DNA of 64,000 nt from Panopea generosa. Its lineage: Eukaryota > Mollusca > Bivalvia > Adapedonta > Hiatellidae. Position numbers and translations under genes: made by a program. Location: the NCBI GenBank assembly GCA_029582155.1, contig CM055909.1:47742412-47806411 (forward strand). The letters are read 5' to 3'. This document shows positions 1-8,673 of this stretch, piece by piece (the stretch's first letter is position 1; every line of letters begins with the position of its first letter). Under the pieces are notes generated by a model that did not search any database, was not told the DNA's origin, and saw only the letters and a list, made by a program, of their open reading frames with translations.

Positions 1-1966
1 TTTACAATCGAATTTAACTTGTTATTGATCATGATTTTATGGCTATGAAGTCAAACTACTCAAGAGAAAGTAGTAAATTAGTTCTTGATCTTTTTTTTAT
101 GTATTTGTTGGATGAAAGTAAATTTTTTATGAACGAAAAATAAACTGATAACGTAGAAAAGTGTCTGGGTCTTAATTGGTTTGCCTTGCCTCTACGGAGG
201 CCAGCCTAAAACTAAAGTTAAGGAACTCTATTCAAAATGAAACAAGTGAATAAAACGCAATATGGCACAGGGTACCATCATAATCGGGCGCTAATATAAG
301 GCGGTATCGACGGTACCCGAGTACAGTACTCATTACGGTACTTTTTAAAACATGGTTAGTGGGTGAATGGGAGGCGTATACAGAAGAAAACTGTTGAATT
401 TGTATACTTTGGAGTATCTCTTATACCATCTATACCCAAAGTTTGATGATTTACAATGTTTTGAGTCATTTTTTATTAATATTTCTAAGACCCTTCACAA
501 TACTGCAAAATGAGAAATTTTGTGATCGTCAAAGTTTTTTTAATCAGTTGATTGCCAATTTTTTGGCAGTTCAAACATCGAACATAAATCGGTCATCGAT
601 TCTATACCGTCGATACAGTAATAACCGGTGTTCTTCATATTTTTTGCACATCACCGGTAAAAAACACACATTTCACTTATATGTAGATGAATATGAACAT
701 TGTTAATCTCTTTAAAAATAAATAAAAGTCCCTAAGTAATTGATATATGTTTTACATAAAAAAATACATACACAACCACCGAAAATGCGGTATTGGTCAT
801 TTACATTTTAATTAATGATCGCGGAATAACCAAGAGCCCCCAATCAAAATTTCTAGGCTTGCATATATATAATTATGGAGATGATTATTTGCGAATAACC
901 AAGACATAAATATACAGATCAGACTACAGCGAGAGCGCCTACCTACAATGCAAACCATAGACACAACATCAAGGCATCTGCCAAACCAAATAAATTTGGT
1001 GTCGGCCATGTCTTATAGACTATGTTTTTGCATGCAACAGATAATTTACATACATGAACTGATAGCTTTATATGAGTAGGATCCAGTAAAGGATTCGTGA
1101 CTACTCACATGCTAGATAAAGGACAGATATATATATAGAAGGTAAGAGTAACTTTAACATTTTTTGTCAAAGATTATAAAACCATTTTCATCATGATCCT
1201 CATTTTTAAGTTCAGTTTCATAAGTATAATATAATGATATCTTTAATGACGCAAGTTTTAACGTCACGAGGTATCATATCAAACTTTAAATAGCACAAAA
1301 ACGAGGACGACAACTAACCGTTTTCGTGATCAAATTCATCTTAGAAAATAGAACATGTGGTTTTTAACTTTCATGTTCATTTCACATCCTTAAGAGATGA
1401 CATGCATACACATATCAATACGTCTTTCCTATTTCGTCCGTCCGCCTGTCCGTCATACAATTAAACTACAGTTTTTAATGTAAAGCCTCCCAACCCATGA
1501 TGGGTAGATAAGCAACTGATATCAGATATTTAATTGAATTATTTTAAACATATTTTTTTAATCATTGGTATGGTTTGATAATTAATCAACTTATAGTTTA
1601 AAATAGATTCCTATATTTGGATAGTGTAGTATTATGACACATTGTTATATATATACAACTTTTGCATCGATCTATGCTTTTTATTTGTTATTCAAATGAC
1701 TCAGTATAAACTCTATAAGGACCGCTTCATTTAACACGATGGAAGAGAAGGGAGCACATTGAGATAATTGTGAGCAGACGAGACTGCCTTTACCGTAAAC
1801 TATTGTAAATACTATTCAATATTTAGTACATCCATTAAAATTATTCACAGGTGGGTTCAGAATGTCAATATCCATACATTTACATTACTTTCCATACATT
1901 AAATGTCACTTCAATTTATACAGTCGGTGTAAAATGTTATAGAGTTAAGATAGGGTTCACTTGACT
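1..1966. other. AT-rich non-coding stretch, no gene seen
   Basis: No open frame looks like protein on either strand; the short frames near 443-706 and 812-1009 have low-complexity, non-family-like translations. A short GTCC-rich run lies near 1436-1453. The last 50 bases (about 1930-1966) resemble the sequence just right of the composite element (about 4770-4790: TTTCACTTGACC), suggesting the element sits in an older degenerate repeat. Confidence 0.6.
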
Positions 1967-2017
1967 ACGGTGTTCCATTAGGGCCATCGTGCTATCGCTT
2001 TGTCAACAAGCATACGC

Positions 2018-2130
2018 AATGCCACGACAGCACGATGACACGATGGTGATGGCACGATAGTACGAAAGCACGATGGTGATGGTACGATGACACGATAGTG
2101 ATGACACGATAGCACGATGACGATGACCGT
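2018..2130. repeat. CACGATG-type minisatellite, left block
   Basis: Short degenerate units of the form CACGATGGTGATGG / CACGATGACGATG follow the left inverted repeat directly. The same motif occurs at 2594-2820 and 4450-4676, where each block flips orientation in its middle. Confidence 0.7.
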
Positions 2131-2593
2131 CTCACACCACTATTACATTTCCCATAGGGCTCCATTGTAACATTTATGTCCAAAACAGAGTGAAAATTAA
2201 ATTCTGCAGCATGTGTCTGGGCTCAAATTCTTCATTGGTTCAAGATATGCAATTATAAAGAAAAAAAAGTATACCTTGACCAGGTTGTTTTTTTTTAAAT
2301 CAATGCTTTTGTGAGACCTATCAATTTCCAGAGTAACAATATGTCAACTATTCGCCCTAGATGCGGTTCGAACCAACAATTCTGAAATGACACAGAATTG
2401 TCCAGAAAGCTGGTATCAGCATCAAATTTTTAGTGGTGATTTCTAAAATACTGACCATTTAACTCATGCTAGCAAAAAACAAAACACTACAGTACAAAGC
2501 CCTGAAAAAAGAAGAAAAAGAGAACTAAAGTTTTATTTCTACCTCCTTCATCTGTAGGTCCGGAGTACTCAAGGGAGATAATAGTGGTGTGAG
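2131..2593 (-). mobile_element. MITE nested in the composite element (inverted copy of 32546-32829)
   Basis: It begins CTCACACCACTATTA and ends in the reverse complement TAATAGTGGTGTGAG. Its interior aligns in inverse orientation with 32546-32829, sharing the exon-like segment, the splice-like signals and the CCGGAGTACTCAAGGGAG block. It is longer because of an insert of about 100 bp or more near 2400-2500. The 44-codon frame open in the 32.6-kb copy has stops here. Confidence 0.7.
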
Positions 2594-2820
2594 TCCTGAC
2601 GCGATGACACGATGGTGATGGAGCAATGCCACGACAGCACGATGACGATGACGCGATATTACATCACGTCATCGTGCCATCGTTCCATCACCATCGTGTC
2701 ATCGAGCTATCACCATCGTGCTTTCGTACTATCGTGACATCACCATCGTGTCATCGTACCATCACCATCGTGCTATCGTACTATCGTGCCATCACCATCG
2801 TGTCATCGTGCTATTGTAGC
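2594..2820. repeat. CACGATG-type minisatellite, second block with internal inversion
   Basis: CACGATG units run forward to about 2650, then the same units run as reverse complement (CATCGTG) to about 2820. The block is therefore a long imperfect palindrome centred near 2655-2665. Confidence 0.65.
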
Positions 2821-2989
2821 ATCGCCTTCCTGTATTTAAGTGGGATTCTTATAATAGTATCGGAAGGTATAGCTATGTCTTTATATTAAAGTATGAACAT
2901 GTAAGTCATTCAACTCGTTTTGTATTTATGTGTTTAAATATGCATATTACTGCAACATTGTACTTTGATGAGAAACTATGTATTGTCTT

Positions 2990-3035
2990 CTTCTCCTCCT
3001 CCTTTTTCTTCTTATTATACTTCTTCTATAACTAG
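2990..3035 (+). repeat. Polypyrimidine CTT/CCT tract
   Basis: A run of TCTTCTTCTCCTCCTCC-type sequence followed by AT-rich DNA. Nothing else is recognisable in 2821-3140. Confidence 0.6.
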
Positions 3036-3314
3036 AAATGGAAAATCAAGAGGAACGCTTACTCGTGTACTTTATTTTAACACGACAATGGATATATAAT
3101 AAAACAATTAAACAATTTTAATGAATTCCAAAGTTTTCGCTGTGAATTACTAGTCTAGTTGTCTAAAAGGTTTTGGGTTATGCATGATACTCATGTGTGC
3201 CAGCACTGAACAATTGTTAAAAACGACAATAAACACCCAACAGTACAATACAATGTACATTCAGTCATGTGTCACTTGAACAATGAACTTGTTCACTCTT
3301 CTCTTACCATTTGA

Positions 3315-3400
3315 TTGTTATGTTGAGTGTTTAGCGTAATTGTTATGCTATCGAGAGCTAACAGAGGATCAGAGGGTCGTGGGTTTGATCCTCCGCCACG
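3315..3400 (-). mobile_element. SINE 3'-domain fragment, minus strand
   Basis: TTTAGCGTAATTGTTATG followed by CTATCGAGAGCTAACAGA is the reverse complement of the 3' domain seen in the SINEs at 58905-59165 and 47585-47865. A B-box-like GTGGGTTTGATCC follows at about 3380, so this is a chimera of SINE pieces. Confidence 0.45.
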
Positions 3401-3610
3401 GTTATGTGTGAGACGGACACTATATTCGTATATGCTTAGTACTGTTTCTACCCAAGAATACACCGAACGTGATTTATAATAATAACTTGTGTCACAATCA
3501 AAGTGAAATAAATACATTTTAAGTAAGCGTTAACAGACGATCAGTTACTTGAACTCATTTGCGCAACTAACTGATGTTTTTTCCCGTTTGAAATGATACA
3601 GGAATTAATT

Positions 3611-3726
3611 GGGACGAATTGTCTTTTGATGGGACAAGTTGTCTTTAAATAAGGGACAAGTTGTCTCGAAACTCGGGACGAGTTGTCTCAAAATGTGGGA
3701 CGAGTTGTCTTTGGGACGACTTGTCC
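3611..3726 (+). repeat. Six copies of GGGACRAGTTGTCT
   Basis: GGGACGAATTGTCT or close variants start at about 3611, 3631, 3653, 3675, 3697 and 3713, spaced 16-22 bases. The spacers are variable while the 14-mer is kept. Confidence 0.75.
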
Positions 3727-3744
3727 ATAACTCTTTTGAAACAG

Positions 3745-3920
3745 TGGTTAGAGACGAATGACAATGAGACTGATAGTCGTTTATCAGTCATCACAGAGAA
3801 TGTGTTGTAGATTACTGGCGGTTGTTCAAACTCATGACTTCTGGATTGACAGTCAGATTCGTTACCAACTGATCGGACCTGTCTTTACCACGTATGACCA
3901 ATCCACTTTGAACAGTGCTC
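3745..3920 (-). mobile_element. tRNA-derived SINE 5' part, minus strand
   Basis: On the minus strand a tRNA-like head reads GATCAGTTGGTAACGAATC (A-box-like) and then GTCATGAGTTTGAAC (B-box-like), followed by the TCTCTGTGATGACTGAT-type body shared with the SINE at 4155. Confidence 0.5.
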
Positions 3921-3961
3921 ACTAATTCTTAATTGGTGTTTAACTACCAAAAATATTTTCT

Positions 3962-4127
3962 TACTCGACACTCGACTTTCTTGCTTAATACTCAGTTTAT
4001 TTTACTAGACACTCGTCTTTCCCACTCTCTCACTCGACACTCGACATTCTTAATCGACACTCGACTTTCTTACTCGACACTCGACATTCTTACTCAACAC
4101 TCGACTTTCTTTTTCGACACTCAAAAC
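3962..4127 (+). repeat. About 21-22-bp ACTCGACACTCGACTTTCTT tandem repeat
   Basis: Seven to eight degenerate units built on CTCGACACTCGACTTTCTTA. A short open frame across it is only repeat translation. Confidence 0.75.
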
Positions 4128-4154
4128 TCTACCAAAGGTGATATATCGCCCATC

Positions 4155-4430
4155 CATAGTCTCTGTGATGATTGACTGATATACGGCACTGCGCCTTATT
4201 GTCATTTGTGTCACATCGCTGATTCAACAGAAAAAGTCATCAGTTACTTGCAGAGATACTTACTCGAGTACTGGTTTGCATCCCAGGATCCCAGGAAAAA
4301 GTGTTTAGTAAAACCGATCGCCTGTTAGCCCTCGATGGCGTAAACATGCTGCTAGAATATTTAAGCAAACGAATGAACGAAAGGACGAATGAACCAACGA
4401 ACGAACGAACGAACACATAAACAAACAAAA
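4155..4430 (+). mobile_element. SINE with (GAAC)n tail
   Basis: The body AGTCTCTGTGATGATTGA, then TCAGTTACTTGCAGAGATAC, then CTCGAGTACTGG and TGTTAGCCCTCGATGGCG matches the SINE at 58905-59165 block by block. It ends in a simple GAACGAAC-type tail (about 4375-4420), as expected of a retroposed SINE 3' end. Confidence 0.65.
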
Positions 4431-4449
4431 AACAGAGAGACAGGCAGGA

Positions 4450-4676
4450 AGGCAGTGATGGTACGATGACACGATGGTGATGGCATGATAGCACGATGAC
4501 GATGACGCGATGACACGATGGTGATGACACGATGGCACGATGACGTCATCGTCATCGTGCTGCCGTGCCACCGCTCTATCACCATCGTGTCATCGCGTCA
4601 TCGTCATCGTGCTATCATGTCACCACCATCGTGTCATCGTACTGTCACAATCGTGTTTTCGTGCCATCGTGGTATC
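4450..4676. repeat. CACGATG-type minisatellite, third block, palindromic
   Basis: Forward CACGATG units run to about 4541, then flip at a GACGTC centre to CATCGTG units that continue to the right inverted repeat. The block can fold into a long imperfect hairpin. Confidence 0.7.
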
Positions 4677-4727
4677 GCGTAAGCTTGTTGACAAAGCGAT
4701 AGCACGATGGCCCTAACGGAACACCGT

Positions 4728-4910
4728 ACTTAACCGTGTCGTATTACCCTAAGTTAAAGAAAGCTAAAAAATACGATAGGTTTCACTTGACCCGGTCGTG
4801 TCCTACCAAGCCAAAAAATAACTAAGATGCGTGTTAAGTTTCACTTGACCGGACCATGTTCATCCATAAGTTAAAAAAGTGAGGACACTTGTTACATTTC
4901 ATATTGACAG
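4728..4910 (+). repeat. Degenerate ~65-70-bp repeat around TTTCACTTGACC
   Basis: Three diverged units contain TTTCACTTGACC or a variant, then a CCRTGT-type block, then AAGTTAAAAAA. The same motif lies just left of the composite element (about 1955-1966). Confidence 0.5.
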
Positions 4911-4985
4911 GCAGAGTTTACTGAAACTTAATAAAGCATGTCAGATACGTTGACAAACGAGACATGCAGTTCACGTAGTCCCCGG

Positions 4986-5044
4986 AACATCGCTCGGCAA
5001 TTTCCGCCTACGTACGCCTACGTCGGAAATGACCAAGCGATGTT
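4986..5044. other. Long imperfect hairpin
   Basis: AACATCGCTCGGCAATTTCCG pairs with CGGAAATGACCAAGCGATGTT across a 17-base loop; I count about three mismatched positions. It could be a tiny MITE remnant or an RNA hairpin; the sequence does not decide. Confidence 0.5.
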
Positions 5045-5277
5045 TTGTGTGTTACGTTTTTTTGCTTATGATAAAGGTATGCAGTAATTGTTAGTTCAGT
5101 ACATATGCATTGTTTTCCTTAATGACATCCTGAATCTTACTTCGTGTTGTTAATTAAGGTCATTGATAGTGAAATGTAAAAATGTTTAAACGAGTGTCAA
5201 AAGCATTTGAATTGACGTCAGTGGCGATACATTTTTAAGCAATTTTAGTGTTTATCCAGGATCTTGTTTATAAACTT

Positions 5278-5720
5278 AATGTATATAAACAATTAGTATA
5301 TGATATATAATTATGTATATAAACAATTAGTATTTGATTTATAATCATGCATATAAACAATTAATATACGATATATATTCATGTATATAAGCAATTAGTA
5401 TATCATATATAATCATGTATATAAACAATTGGTATTTGATATATAATCATGTATATAAACAATTAATATATGATATATAATCATGTATATAAACAATTAG
5501 TTTATGATATATAATCATGTATATAAACAATTAGTATATCATATATAATCATGTATATAAACAATTAGTATTTGATATATAATCATGTATATAAACATCT
5601 AATATATCATATATAATCATGTATATAAACAATCAGTATATGATAAATAATCATGTATATAAACAATTAATATTTGATATATAATCATGTATATAAACAA
5701 TTAATATATGATATATAATC
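5278..5720. repeat. 34-bp AT-rich satellite, ~13 copies
   Basis: The unit is ATGTATATAAACAATTAG followed by TATATGATATATAATC. Units differ by a few substitutions. The array ends about 48 bases from the splice donor of the dipeptidase exon on the minus strand, so it lies inside that gene's first coding intron. Confidence 0.85.
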
Positions 5721-5768
5721 AAGTCTCATTTTTTTAAAAATGAAGTAGAAAATATTTGATAAACATAC

Positions 5769-6073
5769 CCATCGATCAACGGATATCTTTCCAGCACGCA
5801 ATTTGCTTTGTTCAAACTCGGGGTTTTCGACCCGTGGTTTAGATTGCCCAGGCATTCCTCTACCGTCCATGCTGGCCCTCCCGTTTGTCCGTCAGTTTCA
5901 CTATCCTTTGTAGAAACTATCACAAGCGCTACAACCAACGCCAGAACCGCCAGTACAAAGAATATGATAATTCCGAGGAGTATTCGAGTCTTTCTACCCT
6001 CTTTCTTATTATCGAACAACTGAGTCTGGCTCGATAACGTTGCAGAACCACCTTTGTAGCTCGCATCAGCCAT
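5769..6073 (-). CDS. Membrane dipeptidase-like (M19 family), first coding exon only
   Basis: This minus-strand exon encodes 101 codons plus two bases. Residues 1-30 are polar and end in a basic stretch (KKEGRKTR). Residues 31-54 form a strongly hydrophobic membrane segment. A linker with two cysteines (74 and 92) leads to VLERYPLIDG (93-102). In membrane dipeptidases this kind of segment immediately precedes the HND zinc ligands, so the next exon should start with those residues. The exon ends at GATGG|GTATGT, a good splice donor in phase 2; the frame running past it is intron. The ATG at 6073 is the first in frame after an AT-rich leader. Family knowledge: M19 enzymes are zinc ectoenzymes that hydrolyse dipeptides. 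Inferred: a type II anchored protein with an extracellular catalytic domain. I saw no continuing exon between 1 and 5768, so the rest probably lies left of the window. Only the junction motif identifies the family. Confidence 0.62.
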
Positions 6074-6600
6074 TACTCGCCTTTTTCAAATTTTAAAATA
6101 AACAAAAAAAACCCGCTACAATAAGTCGATGACACTAGTTAAAGCTACCACTCTACAAGTTTAAGCACACACACACCTGTCACCGATATTTCAGAACTGA
6201 CTATGAATACGTATTATCACGCTTACCTATAGATAGTGCATGTAACATAGCAAAGGGCAACTGTTCAGCCATAAGTTTACACACCTTGCATCCTATTATG
6301 GTACAAACGTTACCACAGAGCGTATCGAGCACCTGAAAAGGTTTTGAATTACAACATTGCGATCGCTAAACGTAAACAAGGTGTAATTTAAAAGTTTTTT
6401 TTTAAAAAAACATATACACACTTAATACATGTTAAGGTATATATAGATATAGACAAACACATCAATACATATGTTATGGTAGTCGATATATATATATATA
6501 TATATATGTAATACAAATATTTTGGTAGTCGATATATAGATATACCCATTCATACGTATGTTTTGGTAGTCGATAACACGTTACTTTGCGGATACATATG
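6074..6600. repeat. Region upstream of the dipeptidase exon; (TA)n and diverged TGGTAGTCGATATA units
   Basis: 6074-6400 holds presumed 5' flank or 5'UTR/intron with no feature I can name. From about 6415 to 6575 three diverged units of about 60 bases end in TTNTGGTAGTCGATA, interrupted by a (TA)n run at about 6487-6508. Confidence 0.5.
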
Positions 6601-7190
6601 ACTTGATGTTGTATTCTTAAAATCCCATCGTTTTACAAAAATTTGCAAAATCTTGAGAACTCTATTTGTTGCCATTTTCACTAACCACGGTTTCTGGGAT
6701 GCCATGGCGACTAAAGAAACTTTTCAGTTGGTCAATTACAGACTGACTTTGTATTTTGTTGACTACTTACTTGCGGTATCTACTGTAATAGTCAACCAAA
6801 ACTGCATAGTCAAAATTGTTCCAGTGGAACAAATCAGTACCGAGTTTTTGCCACGGTCTGTCAGGTAGTTCGCTAAGTTGTAATGGTTCCTTAGCATTTG
6901 CGTTCTTGTGTTCAATACAGATAGGGCATTTAAGAACTACTGTCTTTATGTCTGTAGACATGTTTGGCCAAAAACAGAAGTTCACGTGCCTGCTGTATGC
7001 ATTTCTTAAAACCTAAGTGTGCGTCAAGGATTTTCTCAAGTATTGTAGGTCTACATGTCTTGAGAATGAGGATTTTTTTGTTCCTTTGAGTATTATGCCA
7101 CCATAAATGGTAATAAAAGAACGTTCTTGATATTGATAGAATGACACTCGTCCGGTTTCGCTTGCCAGGCTTTAGACCTTTCAGTTCATC
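6600..7190 (-). pseudogene. Ty3/Gypsy integrase fragment, decayed
   Basis: On the minus strand, conceptual translation in more than one frame shows a Gypsy-type integrase: an H2C2-like zinc region (motif with CPIC), then RPWQKLGTDLF carrying the first catalytic Asp, then VDYYSRY, then HGIPETVV and a catalytic-loop remnant. In-frame stops follow the SRY motif and the loop, and a one-base shift is evident near the A-run at about 7070. The second catalytic Asp, normally in a DNGP context, reads Glu (SENG). No LTR, reverse transcriptase or gag was seen nearby, so this is a solo fragment of about 0.6 kb, probably inserted upstream of, or in a 5' intron of, the dipeptidase gene. Confidence 0.85.
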
Positions 7191-8429
7191 GTACTTCTCT
7201 CCTTAATTTCTTACATATAATATTTCTTACATATTTTATTTTTTCAACTATGCTAGATGTATTGTTATTCATCTAGATTAGTATGTGTACGATAACATTT
7301 TGTCGGGAAGAGCCTTAAGTAATGTTGCTAGAACTTGTAACCTGACCATTTTCGTTAACTTGTGATATATAAAGCAATAAACATATGTTTAAACTAAACT
7401 CGTCAGGTTTTATAAATGAATATGAGCGAACATTTTCTTCAAGTTAATGAATTACTTAATGAATATTCATTATTTCAAATATATAGATAGGTACTTTTTA
7501 TTATCCTCCAATATATGGAGAGCAGAACATATATAAACACCTTTGTATACTCACATATAATACGTATAGAACAGAAAATGCGATTCATACATTATGAACG
7601 TGCACCTAGAAATATCTTAAAACCGTCAATTATCTCCCTTTATAATAAATAAAAAAAACATTCTTTTGTCATTCACAGAGAGATCCAAATGAAAGAAGCT
7701 TATATTTTATTGTTTGTCACCCTCTTCACTACCAAAATATGAGGAACAAAAACTAGGAATCATGTTTCATCCAAGAGATATTTTTTCTGTCTAATGTGAC
7801 ACAATTCAAAAATTCATATATGACAATGCTTCTGTAATGTTTCAAATAGATTAAAAATGCCATCCATACCAAAAGTTGATTATCAAAAATGTGAAAATGC
7901 ATTTTTTAGAGAAAAGAAATTAGAAATATTTATGTCAGTCATACGGAAGCATATTCTGTATTTATATTTCTGGTATATTTGTCATGTAGGACTATTTCAG
8001 ACATTTCACTGGCTTATTGAGAGAAGTTACACCCCTTGATAGCGGTTTTTTTATACTTACCTGGCTCAACCGTGATATTTAGTTTACATAGAAACATACA
8101 GGAGAAATTTAATTTTATCGTTATAACTATTTCATTATTAAATTGCAAACATATTACAACGTCTAAAAATATAACCTTTATTATGATAAAATAAAAATTA
8201 ACATATGTTGACGTCTTCTTGCTTCCTCTTTTAGTTTTATAACAGCATATATGCTCCTTATATGTACTTTATACAAATTACTAAAAACATATTTTCGGCC
8301 ACTTTAAGATCTTATAAACCTTAGTTGTGATTTTTTGCCAACATATTTAAGTGTTTTATCGTCGTATTAATACTGATTAATAAACTGTCCAACCTCTTGT
8401 TTAACAAAATTATTTCGACACACCAGTCT
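7191..8429. other. AT-rich non-coding stretch, no gene seen
   Basis: Nothing recognisable on either strand. The 60-codon frame at 7857-8039 resembles no family I know and has the composition of surrounding DNA. Confidence 0.55.
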
Positions 8430-8535
8430 ACTGTATTGCATAACCGCAGCAGTGGTCTTGGGGATCGAATCAACGGCTTTCTGCCTGCGAAGTGGACGCT
8501 GTACCACTAGACCACCGTTCCGGTTTATTAACTCT
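8430..8535 (-). mobile_element. tRNA-derived SINE head, minus strand
   Basis: Read on the minus strand, GGTGGTCTAGTGGTACAG is an A-box and GATTCGATCCCC a B-box about 35 bases later, as in RNA polymerase III promoters. Cloverleaf pairing is incomplete, so this is a SINE head rather than a functional tRNA. A body fragment may extend to about 8340. Confidence 0.6.
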
Positions 8536-8673
8536 TTATTCTGATTAGATGTCTGCAATAAAGATATATATAATAAGAATACAATTGATGAGCTTATGAT
8601 AATTATTACTCTATCGCTTTACTAATGATAATACGCGTAGTATGGTCTAGGACGCTGTTTCAGACGCCAGTCG

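Larger units (their letters stand above)
1967..4727. mobile_element. Composite DNA-transposon-like element with 51-bp terminal inverted repeats
   Basis: The 51 bases at 1967-2017 (starting ACGGTGTTCC) are repeated in reverse complement at 4677-4727 (ending GGAACACCGT) with only two mismatches by my reading. Next to each end lies a CACGATG-type minisatellite. Flanking 8-mers ACTTGACT (1959-1966) and ACTTAACC (4728-4735) match at 6 of 8 positions, compatible with an old 8-bp target duplication as in hAT elements, though similar sequence recurs nearby, so this is weak. No transposase frame is visible, so it is non-autonomous if mobile. It contains a nested MITE and SINE pieces. Confidence 0.6.

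Noticed and set aside
443-706. 87-codon plus-strand frame in AT-rich DNA
   Set aside because: Composition matches the surrounding non-coding DNA and no motif or splice border is present.
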